Assembly (NCBI GenBank): GCA_019244295.1
Contig: JAFASX010000144.1
Location: 1-64,000, forward strand
DNA: 64,000 nucleotides
DNA from: Pseudonocardia sp.
GTDB taxonomy: Bacteria; Actinomycetota; Actinomycetes; Mycobacteriales; Pseudonocardiaceae
Direction of reading: 5' to 3'
In this document: positions 30,814 through 40,933 of the stretch, one piece after another
Numbering within the stretch: the stretch's first letter is position 1
Layout: each line of letters starts with the position of its first letter
Translations under genes and position numbers: made by a program
The notes under the pieces: generated by a model
Told to the model about the DNA's origin: nothing
Databases searched by the model: none
Seen by the model: only the letters and a program-made list of their open reading frames with translations

Positions 30814-31464
30814 ATGCCGGTCCGGGTGCTGATTGCCGATGACCATAGCGTCGTGCGCCAAGGCTTGCGAATGTTCCTCGCCCTCGATCCCGAGCTGGAG
30901 ATAGTCGGCGAGGCAGTTGACGGTGCCGAGGCGATCCGGATGACCAAGGCATTGACCCCCGATGTTGTCCTGATGGATCTGATCATGCCCGGCACCGACG
31001 GCATCACCGCGACCGAAATCATTCGCACCGAGGTACCCGACACCGAGGTACTCGCCTTGACTAGCGTCCTGGAAGACAGCGCGGTTGTTGGTGCTATACA
31101 GGCCGGCGCGGTCGGTTACCTGCTCAAGGACACCCAGGCCGAGCAGCTCTGTTCGGCGATCAAAGCGGCGGCCCGAGGCCAGGTGCAGCTGACTCCTCGG
31201 GCGGCCGCTCGGCTGGTCCGAGAGCTACGTTCACCAGAAAGCCCGGAAGCGCTGACCGCCAGAGAGACCGAGGTGCTGCGGGCCCTGGCGAAGGGCCTGA
31301 CAAACCGCCAGATCGGGCGCAGCTTGCACATCGGCGAACGTACAGTCAAAACGCATGTGAGCCATCTACTCGCCAAGCTCGGCCTGCAGAGCCGCACGCA
31401 GGCCGCGCTGTACGCGGTTCGCATCGGGCTCGTCTTGGAGTGGGAACTCGGCCAAGAGCCGTGA
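30814..31464 (+). CDS. NarL/FixJ-family response regulator
   Basis: MPVRVLIADDHSVVRQGL...TPDVVLMDLIMPGTDG...; LuxR HTH LTARETEVLRALAKGLTNRQIGRSLHIGERTVKTHVSHLLAKLGL. Confidence 0.95.
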   Translation: MPVRVLIADDHSVVRQGLRMFLALDPELEIVGEAVDGAEAIRMTKALTPDVVLMDLIMPGTDGITATEIIRTEVPDTEVLALTSVLEDSAVVGAIQAGAVGYLLKDTQAEQLCSAIKAAARGQVQLTPRAAARLVRELRSPESPEALTARETEVLRALAKGLTNRQIGRSLHIGERTVKTHVSHLLAKLGLQSRTQAALYAVRIGLVLEWELGQEP

Positions 31465-31494
31465 GCGCCGGCCGCGACGCCCAGGCTAGGCCTG

Positions 31495-34383
31495 TCAGCC
31501 ACCAGTTCCCGCGGACTCACCTGGGGAAGGCGGAACCGGGAGCCTCGCGTGGATCGTGGTGCCGACGCCCCTGCGGCTATCGATCACAATCTCCCCGCCT
31601 TGCGCGACGGCCCTTTCCCGCATTGAGTGCAGCCCCAGGTGGCCTGGTTTGGGCTCAGTGGGTTCAAATCCGACACCATCGTCAACGATCTCAAGCTCGA
31701 CCGCCTCTTGATCCACGCTCAGCCGGATGGCCACCTGTCCCGCGTGGGCATGCTTCACCGCGTTGTGCAACGCTTCCTGGGCGATTCGGTATACGGTTTC
31801 TTTGAGCGGGGGCGGCAGCTTCGGTTCCGCACAGAACTGAGCCCGCACGGCCAATCCGTGCCGTGAACGCAGCACCGCGACCCTCTTCTCCAATGCCGCC
31901 ACTAGGCCTTCCATTTCCAACGAGTTCGGACGCAGCTCGAAAATCAGCGAACGCATCTCGGTCATAGCGGCATCAGCCAGCGAGAGCACGTAGTCCAGCG
32001 GCTCGGACAGCTCATCTGGATGTTTCTCGGCCAGGCTGCGTGCCGTGCGGGCACCGAGCGCGATGCCATACAGCGCCTGCGATACCGAGTCATGCAGCTC
32101 CCTAGCTAACCGCTGACGTTCTTCCGCGCCCGCCCGGCTTCGTGCCTCAGCGAGCAGCTCGGCGTTCTCCACCGCCACCGCGCCTTGGTCAGCGACCGCA
32201 CGCAAGAAGGCGATCTCATCAGGCGAAGGCTCAACACCATGGGGATAGTAAGCGTTTACTGAGCCGAACTTGCGGTGTGACTCCAGTGAAACCATCACCA
32301 CGGTATCCCATTCCACACCGCCCAAGACGCTGTACAACAGCGACCGACCGGGGCTTCGCAGGGCCCGGCGCACGGCGTCACGGACAACCAGCAGCCCATG
32401 CTCACCGATCTCGTGGGTGTTTGGGGAGGCCTCGACGCCGCACCAGTGCTGCTCAATTCCTTCCGGGTAGCCGTCCGGAAGCCCGACACTCGCGAAGACC
32501 CGCCGCCCACCGGTCTCGTCGTCGAGTACGTATGCCGAACAAGCCACCGCCGGCGTTGCGGCGACCACAGATTCCGTAATTGTGTCCAGGGTCTCCGACA
32601 ACGCCTGGTTGACCCTCGTGCTGGCGGCAATAGCAGACAGGGCGTTGATTCGGGTCTCCAGCAGTTCGAACGCTTGCGCACGTTCGGTGTCGTCGTGCAC
32701 AACACTGAGTACGTGAGGCTGGCCGCCGAAGGTGAACGACGAGGTGGTGATCTGCACCGGAAACGTGCTGCCGTCTTTGCGGACACCGATCCGATCGCGA
32801 GTCGACCGCGCACCGGGCTGGGTCGCGTCACAATGCGGCAGCCCTTTGCTTGCCCAAACGGCGGCGAGCTCACCCGGTTGGTATCCGTGCATCCGGTGGA
32901 AAGCTGGGTTAGCCTGGACGTAGCCGCCCTTGATATCGCTGATCACTAAGCCATCGCCGGTAGCTTCAAATACCTGCTGGTACTGCTCCTGCTGTTCACG
33001 CAGTTGACTTAAAGCTCGCTGCAGCTGGATGGCGGCGCCCAAGGTGCTGGCGGCCGCCTTCAGCGCATCGATCTCGGCGGTAGACCAATGTCTTTCACAC
33101 TCACAATCATCAAGGCCGAGGAAGCCCCACCACTGGTCGTCCACAAAAATCGGAACCACCGCGATGGCCAGCACGCCCTGTGGCTCCAGAATCGCCCGCT
33201 CGGCTGAAGTCATGTCCGCCACATGACTCGCCATGGCCTCACCGCGCGCCATCAACTCCGCAAAATGATCAAGACCTAGACCTCGATACGACAAAGCGAT
33301 GAGGTCCGCGTTGTCGAGTTCGCTGGATATGCCCTCCGCCACCCACTCATGACGCTGGCTGCTCCATAGCGAACCGTCCGACCCTTCATAATTTTCGAAT
33401 AGATACGCTCGGCTGGCCCCGGCCGCTGTGCCCAGACTCTTCATCACCTCATCGATGTTGGTCCGCCAGGACCCAGGCGAATCCAAAAAACGATGCGCAG
33501 CAAACCGAACCGCCTCCAGGATCGCGTCTCGGCGGTGCAGCTCGGCCTCGGTGTGCGCGCGTTCGGTTACGTCACGGAGATTCAGCACTACTCCCTGCAC
33601 GTCGGGATCACCGAGCAGGTTGATCATCACTCCGTCAACCGTGCGCCACGAACCGTCGACCCGCTTGAGCCGAAACCGTCTGGCCTGGCTTTCACCAGGG
33701 CGAGCCAAACTATCCGACAGCAGCTGGCGGACCGTGGCGACATCATTAGGATGCACCGGGTCGACCAGGTTGCGCCCGATCGCGAATGCTGGATTGATTC
33801 CCACAACCCGCTCGATCGACGGTGCGGCGTAGCTCACAATGCCTTCAGCATCAACAACCATCACCAGGTCCGACGAGTTGCGCATGATAGACTGAAAGCG
33901 TCGCGCGGCGCGCAGCAGCTCATCCTCCGCCCGCCGTCGTTCAGTAGCCTCAGTGACGAGACCGACCAGGCCGGCTACCTCACCGTCCTCGCACAGCGGA
34001 ATGAAGACCAAGTCCCAGTAGGACGTAGTTCCGTTGGGACGATTGAACGGAACCGCGCAGTAACGGCGGGTGGCACCGGCGAGCACCGGGGCAACAGCCG
34101 GCAAGATTACTTGTTCAGTTCCAGGGAAGTAGTCGAAGATAGTGCGCCCCACCACCACCTGGTCAGCGGATACCGCGCCATGCATACCGACGAAGTCCGC
34201 CCACGCCAGGTTCCAGCGCCACAGAACCAGGTCCCGGCCGAATACCGCAACGGCCATCGGGGAGCGATCGAACAGCACGTCGAGCAGTCTGGAGTTATCT
34301 GTCAGGCTCGGCTCGGCCGCACGTTGTCGGCGCGCGCCCAGCCCAGCACGCCATGCCCTGGTCGTCAACAGCCAACCCGACAC
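31495..34383 (-). CDS. Multi-PAS/GAF sensor histidine kinase (HisKA_3 type)
   Basis: ERQRLARELHDSVSQALYGIALGARTAR (HisKA_3 His), ATPase DDGVGFEPTEPKPGHLGLHSMRERA; several PAS/PAC and GAF-like segments upstream. Confidence 0.92.
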   Translation of the reverse strand: MSGWLLTTRAWRAGLGARRQRAAEPSLTDNSRLLDVLFDRSPMAVAVFGRDLVLWRWNLAWADFVGMHGAVSADQVVVGRTIFDYFPGTEQVILPAVAPVLAGATRRYCAVPFNRPNGTTSYWDLVFIPLCEDGEVAGLVGLVTEATERRRAEDELLRAARRFQSIMRNSSDLVMVVDAEGIVSYAAPSIERVVGINPAFAIGRNLVDPVHPNDVATVRQLLSDSLARPGESQARRFRLKRVDGSWRTVDGVMINLLGDPDVQGVVLNLRDVTERAHTEAELHRRDAILEAVRFAAHRFLDSPGSWRTNIDEVMKSLGTAAGASRAYLFENYEGSDGSLWSSQRHEWVAEGISSELDNADLIALSYRGLGLDHFAELMARGEAMASHVADMTSAERAILEPQGVLAIAVVPIFVDDQWWGFLGLDDCECERHWSTAEIDALKAAASTLGAAIQLQRALSQLREQQEQYQQVFEATGDGLVISDIKGGYVQANPAFHRMHGYQPGELAAVWASKGLPHCDATQPGARSTRDRIGVRKDGSTFPVQITTSSFTFGGQPHVLSVVHDDTERAQAFELLETRINALSAIAASTRVNQALSETLDTITESVVAATPAVACSAYVLDDETGGRRVFASVGLPDGYPEGIEQHWCGVEASPNTHEIGEHGLLVVRDAVRRALRSPGRSLLYSVLGGVEWDTVVMVSLESHRKFGSVNAYYPHGVEPSPDEIAFLRAVADQGAVAVENAELLAEARSRAGAEERQRLARELHDSVSQALYGIALGARTARSLAEKHPDELSEPLDYVLSLADAAMTEMRSLIFELRPNSLEMEGLVAALEKRVAVLRSRHGLAVRAQFCAEPKLPPPLKETVYRIAQEALHNAVKHAHAGQVAIRLSVDQEAVELEIVDDGVGFEPTEPKPGHLGLHSMRERAVAQGGEIVIDSRRGVGTTIHARLPVPPSPGESAGTGG

Positions 34384-34561
34384 GCCTGCTCCGTCTCCTG
34401 GTCGTTATCACCTCGATCGAAGGCTCGATCGCCGGCCTTTGTGAGTTTCTGGGTCGCCAGCCGAGTCTAACCTCGATCCGCTAAGTAAGCAGCGGTTCCA
34501 TCGACGCCCGGCGATGTTGACGTCGATAGCGAGCCAGCCGACTATAGCGAGGAGTATACTG

Positions 34562-34800
34562 CTACGCGAGGCCGAGCCCGAATTTCATTCCAGCACCATA
34601 GGTCATGTCGTAGCTGAAGTTCGGGTCGAGAGTCGGAATGCGCGCTGGAAAGTCCAGCTCCCCGATCTTATTGGTGAACATGACCGCCACTGTGGCCGGC
34701 TTCAGGATCATAACGTAATCGAGCGAGCCGCCGCCGAGCACCGCCCGCTAGAAAGCCAGATAGTCGGAAGGGGTCGAACACAGCCCATGACCACCAGCGC
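34562..34800 (-). pseudogene. C-terminal relic of a beta-lactamase-family serine hydrolase, in-frame TAG
   Basis: Reverse strand single frame: AGGHGLCSTPSDYLAF*RAVLGGGSLDYVMILKPATVAVMFTNKIGELDFPARIPTLDPNFSYDMTYGAGMKFGLGLA*; resembles the C-terminal region of class C-like esterases (GGAGLVSTxxDYLxFLRxLLGGGxLDGVRILKPETV). Confidence 0.6.
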
Positions 34801-35262
34801 ACCTGCCTGGTCGCGGCTAAGATCGATGCCAGTGGCCACCAATCTCCGTCCTCATTCCGTACATGTACCGGGGCCTATTTCGCCCTCTGCTTATCGTTCA
34901 TACGGAACGTGGTGTTGCTGATGCCGAGTGGTTCGTCTCCCGGGAGGATTCACTCGATGAAGCATCCGTCTCGGCGGTCACCCATTCGCCGCACTGGCGC
35001 CGGGGATGGATGACCGTACCTTCCTTAGTCTGACGTGTCGCAAGTCCGCGCGACGTTATCCACAGTTGTGGATGAAGTCATGCCGGTGTGGCTCGATACA
35101 GTCGACCTTGTGAATCACACGCCGATCTACGACGAGCTTCGCGAGCGCCGGCTCACCGAGCACAAGACGGACGTGTCTTCGGCAACTCAAGCGACCATCC
35201 GTCTCCCCGCATGTGCGTACGAGCCACAGGACAACATCGACGTGCTAGCCGGCCGACGCGGC

Positions 35263-36540
35263 CTAGGCGGACGGCACCGCAGGACGTCTAGCTGATCGCT
35301 CCGCACGATCATCCGGTTGCAGTCGGGGGCCCAATCCCGCCGCGGCGCGCAGGGACGGGGCCAGGTCCGTGCTTTCCCAGGGGAAGTCGGAGTCGTTGCG
35401 ACCGAAGTGGCCGTACGCGGCGGTCTGGCGGTAGATCGGCCGATGCAACCGAAGGCGGCGACGGAACGCGGCTGGCCGCATATCGAAGTACTCGTCGACC
35501 AGCTTGCGGATCATAGTCAGCGGAACGTGTTCAGTGTGGTACGTCTCGATCAGCAACGACAGCGGTCGAGCCACCCCGATCGCGTAGGCCACCTGTACCT
35601 CGACCTTATCCGCCAGGCCGGCTGCCACGATGTTCTTGGCTAGGTACCGGGCAGCGTAGGCGGCGGAGCGGTCCACCTTGGACGGATCCTTGCCGGAGAA
35701 CGCACCGCCGCCGTGCCGGGCGAACCCGCCATAGGTGTCCACGATAATCTTGCGGCCGGTCAGGCCGGTATCACCCACCGGTCCGCCGATAACAAAACGG
35801 CCGGTCGGGTTAACGTAGAAACTCTCCCGCAGCTCGTCGGCGGAATAGAGGTCAGCGGGCAACATCGGCACCACTACATGTCGCCACAGATCCTCGCGGA
35901 TCTGCTCGTTGGTGGCGTGCTCGGCGTGTTGGGCGGAGATCAGCACCTTCCCCACCGACACTGGCCGATTGTCCCGATAAAGCACGGTGACCTGGGTCTT
36001 GCCATCAGGGCGCAGATATTCCAGTGTGCCGTCCTTACGCACCTCAGACAGCCGTCGTGATAGCCGGTGGGCCAGCGCGATCGGCAATGGCATCAGCTCG
36101 GGTGTTTCGTTGGTGGCAAAGCCGAACATCATGCCCTGGTCACCTGCCCCAACGCTATCCAACTCGTCATCCGACAGCTGACCCCGCCGTTCCTGGGATA
36201 TGTCCACCCCCTGAGCGATATCAGGGGACTGCTTGTCCAGCGCGATCATCACCGCGCAGTGGTTGCCGTCGAACCCGAACTCGCCCCGGTCGTAGCCAAT
36301 CTCACAGATGGTGCGTCGCACGACATCGGCGAACTCGATGGTGGCCGTCGTGGTAATCTCGCCCGCAACCACAACAAGCCCGGTGGTGATCAGGGTCTCG
36401 CAGGCCACCCGGGAGTTCGGGTCGCCGGCCAGCGCGGCGTCCAGGATGGCGTCCGAGATCTGGTCAGCGATCTTGTCCGGATGTCCCTCGGTCACCGACT
36501 CCGAGGTGAACAGGTACTCGTTCTCAGCCAGCGGGATCAT
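35263..36540 (-). CDS. metK: S-adenosylmethionine synthase
   Basis: [105 protein letters not shown]. Confidence 0.97.
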   Translation of the reverse strand: MIPLAENEYLFTSESVTEGHPDKIADQISDAILDAALAGDPNSRVACETLITTGLVVVAGEITTTATIEFADVVRRTICEIGYDRGEFGFDGNHCAVMIALDKQSPDIAQGVDISQERRGQLSDDELDSVGAGDQGMMFGFATNETPELMPLPIALAHRLSRRLSEVRKDGTLEYLRPDGKTQVTVLYRDNRPVSVGKVLISAQHAEHATNEQIREDLWRHVVVPMLPADLYSADELRESFYVNPTGRFVIGGPVGDTGLTGRKIIVDTYGGFARHGGGAFSGKDPSKVDRSAAYAARYLAKNIVAAGLADKVEVQVAYAIGVARPLSLLIETYHTEHVPLTMIRKLVDEYFDMRPAAFRRRLRLHRPIYRQTAAYGHFGRNDSDFPWESTDLAPSLRAAAGLGPRLQPDDRAERSARRPAVPSA

Positions 36541-36920
36541 GAGGCTCCTCGGTGTTCGGGTCGTCGGGAACAGGCTTGGAAGCAGGCAAGTCGCTCAACT
36601 CGGCGCGGACTTCCTTGGTAGCGGTTGCCATCGCATGCAGCTTGGCACGAGCGACCGCCGCCGGCAGGTGACGAAGGCCGCAGTCTGGATCGATCACCAG
36701 TCGTTCGGCCGGCAGCATGCCCAACGCCCGCGGTTCCCAACTAGCCGGCACGTCCTTGGTGACGATGTTGATCGCCGCAATCGCCAACTCGACGGCCTCG
36801 GGGTAGCCGGCGGCCCTGGCCCACAGGCGGGCAGTGGGTGGGTAACCACGATGTTGAGGTAGTCGAGAACCCCCAGTTCTTGCCGCGCAGCTTGGCGATC
36901 GGCCGACGCACCTCAACCAG
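36524..36920 (-). pseudogene. Degenerate MetE/UROD-like methionine-synthase C-terminal remnant
   Basis: ELAIAAINIVTKDVPASWEPRALGMLPAERLVIDPDCGLRHLPAAVARAKLHAMATATKEVRAEL resembles the C-terminus of MetE-like enzymes (PxxRLxxxPDCGLxxLPRxxAxxKLxAM). No barrel upstream; MTHFR begins directly upstream. Confidence 0.5.
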
Positions 36921-36926
36921 CACGGC

Positions 36927-37880
36927 TCATCGCCTCCCCGCGCTTCGCGCCCCGTCGGTGGTGGTCGCACCGATCAGCCTCGGCCCGAGCCCCGCACGGC
37001 GCAGGATCTCGGGCACTCCGCGCTCGTAGCCGAACGCCATCACATGCACGCCGGCCACCCCGGGGATTTCTCGGAGCCGCCGCACGGTCTCCACACAGAT
37101 ATCCATGCCCTCGCTCGCGACCCGTTCCGCCGGGACGCCACGCAGCCGCCGGTCCACCTCCTCGGGCACGTGGACCCCGGGTATCCGATGCCGCAGATGC
37201 TCAAGCGCGCGTAGCGAGCGGATCGGACCCACCCCGGCCAGCACCGCGCAGCGGGTGTCTAGCCCGAGGTCGCGCACCCGGGCCATCCAGCGCTCGAACA
37301 TCGGCAGATCGAACACGAACTGGGTCTGCACGAACTCCGCGCCGGCGGCGACCTTCTTACCCAGCCGGGCGGCGCGAAACGCCGTGGGAGGAGCGAACGG
37401 GTTTTCCACCGCCCCAATGAGCCAGTCCGGGCGGGGTTTCACCACTCGGCCGGACAGCAGCCGGCCGTGCTCTCGCAGCGTCCGGGCGGCCCAGACCAGC
37501 TGCACACCATCCAGGTCGAACACGGCCTTGGCGTCTGGCTGGTCACCAAAGCAGGGATGGTCACCGGTCAGCAACAATACGTTCGGAATACCCAGCGCGG
37601 CCGCTCCGAGCAGATCCGACTGCAGCCCGATTCGGTTGCGGTCTCGGCAGGTCAGCTGCATCACAGGTTCGATCCCGGCATTCATGGCGAGCACGCTGCC
37701 GGCCATGCTGCTGATCCGGACGTGCGCGCTCGGGTTGTCGGTGATGTTCGCCGCGTCGACCCACCCGCGCAGCAGCCGCGCGCTGCGTCCGATGGCGTCA
37801 CGGTCAGCGCCCCGAGGCGGCTCGATCTCCGCGGTGACCACAAACCGACCCGCTCGCAGTGCCTCACGCAATCCGGTCAT
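36927..37880 (-). CDS. Methylenetetrahydrofolate reductase-like protein
   Basis: MTGLREALRAGRFVVTAEIEPPRGAD...NITDNPSAHVRISSMAGS...MQLTCRDRNRIGLQSDLLGAAALGIPNVLLLTGDHP: MetF fold motifs. Confidence 0.9.
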   Translation of the reverse strand: MTGLREALRAGRFVVTAEIEPPRGADRDAIGRSARLLRGWVDAANITDNPSAHVRISSMAGSVLAMNAGIEPVMQLTCRDRNRIGLQSDLLGAAALGIPNVLLLTGDHPCFGDQPDAKAVFDLDGVQLVWAARTLREHGRLLSGRVVKPRPDWLIGAVENPFAPPTAFRAARLGKKVAAGAEFVQTQFVFDLPMFERWMARVRDLGLDTRCAVLAGVGPIRSLRALEHLRHRIPGVHVPEEVDRRLRGVPAERVASEGMDICVETVRRLREIPGVAGVHVMAFGYERGVPEILRRAGLGPRLIGATTTDGARSAGRR

Positions 37881-37985
37881 AATGGCGTTTGCCCCACGGC
37901 AGCCTCGCCACATCCACCAGAGCCGAGCTCGTCATACACCGCCATCTAGGGTCTGAAGATCCGCCGCCGTTGTGTTTAGCGCCGC

Positions 37986-39431
37986 TTAAAACAATCCGGC
38001 TAACCACTTGGTAAACCGATTCCAGGCTTTCGCGACGTCGTCCAGCACGGCCGTGGAGATCTCGGACGAATCCGGAAGATCAGGCAGGCCGCCAGAAGGG
38101 CTGACACTCGGGGTGGTGGTCCTTCCACCGGAAGGTGCCGTGGCGCGGGCAGTTGGCGTCGTCCGGCGTGTACTGGACGGACTACCGGTATCGCTGGATC
38201 CGGTGTTCAGTGTCCCGCTGTCCGAGGTAGCGGTGCTGGATGTTCCGACGCTAGATGCACCCGAAGGGGCCGAGACTGTCGGCTTGGTCGAGCTCGACGA
38301 GTCGTCGCTGCTGACGAAAGCGGTAAAGCCGATGAGTGCGGCCAGAGCTAGCATGCCGAGGGCGATCACCAGAATGTGACTCATCGTCGTGCGGGACGCC
38401 GGCTCAGGATCGGGGATGGCCAACGGGATCGGGTCGACTCTCGGCGGCAAGTCGTGCCTAGGCAGGTCAGCTTGCCGCAACAGCGATGCTGAGTGCGCCG
38501 CCGTCGGCCTCGACCTCGGGTCTGGGTCGGTCATCGCCAGCAACGCCTGTCGGAGACCCTCAGGTAGGTCAGCGGGCACAGCGGGACGGCGAGTCAGCCG
38601 CTCGGCGGCGACATCCGGCCCGCCGCCCGGATACTCCACCGGACCGGTCACCGCTTCCAGCAGCACCAGGCCCAGCGCATACACATCAGCCGGTGGGCCT
38701 ACCCAGTCACCGCGTACCTGCTCCGGGGACAGGTGCGCGAGGGAGCCTAGATCATGGTCAGGACTGTGGGGACGAACGTTGCCGAAGTCAGTCAACCGCA
38801 CTCGGCCATCGCTACCGACTAGCACATTCGACGGCTTGAGGTTGCGGTGCACCACGTGTTGCTGATGCAGTTGGCCGAGTATGTCGCAGAGCGCGGCGCC
38901 GATGCGAACCACCTCGTCCAGCGGTAGTTGTTCTTGGCGGGTGAACTCAGCCAACGTCCAACCATTCACCGACTCCGTGACCAGGTAAGGCTGATCAGCC
39001 TCTACCCCACAGTCGTAGACCGCCACCACGCCCGGCTGGCTCAGCTTAGCCAGCATGCGCGCTTCTTCTTGAAATTGGCGCAATCCCTGCCGATCAGCGC
39101 CGGGACCGAACAGCTTGACCGTCGCCGGCCGGTTGAGCTGGAGGTCGGTGGCTCGGTGCACCTCCGACATTGCCCCGGTGCCGAGCAGCCCCTCCAGCCG
39201 ATATCGCCCATCGAGCACCCGACCGGTCACCAAATCGCCTGGTGTGACAGCGGCACGCATATCGGCAGGATGCCCGACAATGGGGGCGATGATCTGAGTG
39301 GCATCCAGGTCATCAGGGCGCTGAACGTGCCGTCGACCGCCCGGCGACCGCGCCGCGACATATCCGGAGCGATCCACATATCCGGGCCGATCCGCGCGGC
39401 GGCCATCGTTGCGGCCGTTAACCTGCTGCAC
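37986..39431 (-). CDS. Ser/Thr protein-kinase-like membrane protein, candidate pseudokinase
   Basis: GTGAMSEVH Gly-loop, ATVKLF Lys, VVHRNLKPSNVLV (HRN instead of HRD), LTDFGNVR, SPEQVRG; single TM near C-terminus and S/T-rich tail. Confidence 0.85.
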   Translation of the reverse strand: MQQVNGRNDGRRADRPGYVDRSGYVAARSPGGRRHVQRPDDLDATQIIAPIVGHPADMRAAVTPGDLVTGRVLDGRYRLEGLLGTGAMSEVHRATDLQLNRPATVKLFGPGADRQGLRQFQEEARMLAKLSQPGVVAVYDCGVEADQPYLVTESVNGWTLAEFTRQEQLPLDEVVRIGAALCDILGQLHQQHVVHRNLKPSNVLVGSDGRVRLTDFGNVRPHSPDHDLGSLAHLSPEQVRGDWVGPPADVYALGLVLLEAVTGPVEYPGGGPDVAAERLTRRPAVPADLPEGLRQALLAMTDPDPRSRPTAAHSASLLRQADLPRHDLPPRVDPIPLAIPDPEPASRTTMSHILVIALGMLALAALIGFTAFVSSDDSSSSTKPTVSAPSGASSVGTSSTATSDSGTLNTGSSDTGSPSSTRRTTPTARATAPSGGRTTTPSVSPSGGLPDLPDSSEISTAVLDDVAKAWNRFTKWLAGLF

Positions 39432-39600
39432 GGAAACCTCCCGACATCCGACCTACATCCGAGGCGGGGCCGCTCCCCGTCGCGTTGCCGGTGACCGTAC
39501 CCCAACGAAGTACCGCCCCTCGGCCCTGCATGGCCCGAGCGTAGGGTGTGCGAGCCCGTCTCAGAGAGGGTGGGACTATTCCTCGGAATTCGGCGGGGCG

Positions 39601-40911
39601 ATGATCGGAACGGGTGAGACGATGGGATCAGCGGGCGACCGGGGTGGCCCACGCAAGCACAGTGCGCGGGCGGGCAAACCGGGCCGGTCCACCCTACGGC
39701 CGGCGATCCTCATCTCGGGCTCACCGGCCGGGCTAGCCGTCATCCGAGGCCTGGGCCAAATGGGCGTGCCAGTCGTGGTGCTGCGCTACGACAAGCGCGA
39801 CATGGGCCATGTCTCCAAGTACGTCACCGAAGTGCACCGGATCCCGTTCCCGGACAACGATCCGCAGCAGGTGCTCCAGACGTTGCGGTGGATGTCGGCT
39901 CGACACCCCGGCGCGCTGCTCATGTCAGCCAGCGATCCCGCGATTGCGCTGCTCGCCCAGCACCAGTACAAGCTCGCCGAGCTGGGGTTCACGGTGGCCA
40001 CCAGCTCGGAGAAGGCCGCGATGACGTTCCTGGACAAGACCGCGACCTATGCACTGGCCAGAGCGGTCGGTGTGGATATCCCGATCACGGTGACTTTGGA
40101 CACTGAGGACGATATCGCCCGATATGCCGAAGTCGCCGCGTTTCCCGCCGTGCTCAAGCCCGCCTTGAGCCATCGGTATCAGCTTGCCTTCGGCCGGAAA
40201 TGGACCAGAGTCGACAACCTCGACGCCGCGGTCCGTGAGTTCGCGCTGGCCCGCGCGGCGGGGATAACGGTCAACCTGCAGGAGTTCATTCCCGGCGACG
40301 AGCTCTGCGGAGCGAATTACAATTCTTATTTCTGCTTAGGCGATGCGCAGGTCGAGTTCACCGCTCGAAAGATTCGCAACTCCCCCCCGGAGACGGGCTC
40401 GCCCTGCGCAGCGGTCAGCCAGCACATCCCCGAGGTGATAGAACCCGGGCGGCGGTTGCTCGCGGCAGCCGACTTCCGAGGGTTCTCCTGCATTGAATTC
40501 AAACGCGACTCCCGCGATGGCGTATACAAACTCATTGAGGTAAACGGGCGGCACAATCTTTCGGGCATGCTTGCTCTTCGCTGCGGGATCAACTTTCCGT
40601 GGATTCATTACCAACATTTGATGCTCGGCCGGCTTCCGCACCACGTGGATTTCGAAAAGGGCGTGCACTGGGTTGACATCACCCGCGACATGAAGACACT
40701 TCGATATTACCGACAAGTACCAGGATACTCCGCCGTCCGCTTTGCTCAGCCTTATCTTTCTCGTCATGTATTCGCTGTCCTCTCCGGTCGGGATCCGAAG
40801 CCGGCGATCGCCAGGGCGCGGGACACCCTCCGGGTGATCACCACTGGGCACCGGATCGGGAACTTCTTCCCGCCTCAGGAGGCGGCCAGCCCCGGCACCA
40901 CCACCTGGTAG
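39601..40911 (+). CDS. ATP-grasp superfamily protein (carboxylate-amine ligase type)
   Basis: PAVLKPALSHRYQLAFGRKWTRVDN...NLQEFIPGDELCGANYNSYF...FRGFSCIEFKRDSRDGVYKLIEVNGRHNLSG. Confidence 0.85.
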   Translation: MIGTGETMGSAGDRGGPRKHSARAGKPGRSTLRPAILISGSPAGLAVIRGLGQMGVPVVVLRYDKRDMGHVSKYVTEVHRIPFPDNDPQQVLQTLRWMSARHPGALLMSASDPAIALLAQHQYKLAELGFTVATSSEKAAMTFLDKTATYALARAVGVDIPITVTLDTEDDIARYAEVAAFPAVLKPALSHRYQLAFGRKWTRVDNLDAAVREFALARAAGITVNLQEFIPGDELCGANYNSYFCLGDAQVEFTARKIRNSPPETGSPCAAVSQHIPEVIEPGRRLLAAADFRGFSCIEFKRDSRDGVYKLIEVNGRHNLSGMLALRCGINFPWIHYQHLMLGRLPHHVDFEKGVHWVDITRDMKTLRYYRQVPGYSAVRFAQPYLSRHVFAVLSGRDPKPAIARARDTLRVITTGHRIGNFFPPQEAASPGTTTW

Positions 40912-40933
40912 CTTGCGAGCTGGGTGAGACAAG

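Noticed and set aside
34514-34921. 135-aa plus-strand ORF in the gap before metK
   Set aside because: The opposite strand shows a clear serine-hydrolase relic; plus-strand product has no recognisable features.
35040-35080. Possible replication origin because of TTATCCACA
   Set aside because: Only one box pair seen, no cluster of DnaA boxes, and no dnaA/dnaN/gyrB nearby.
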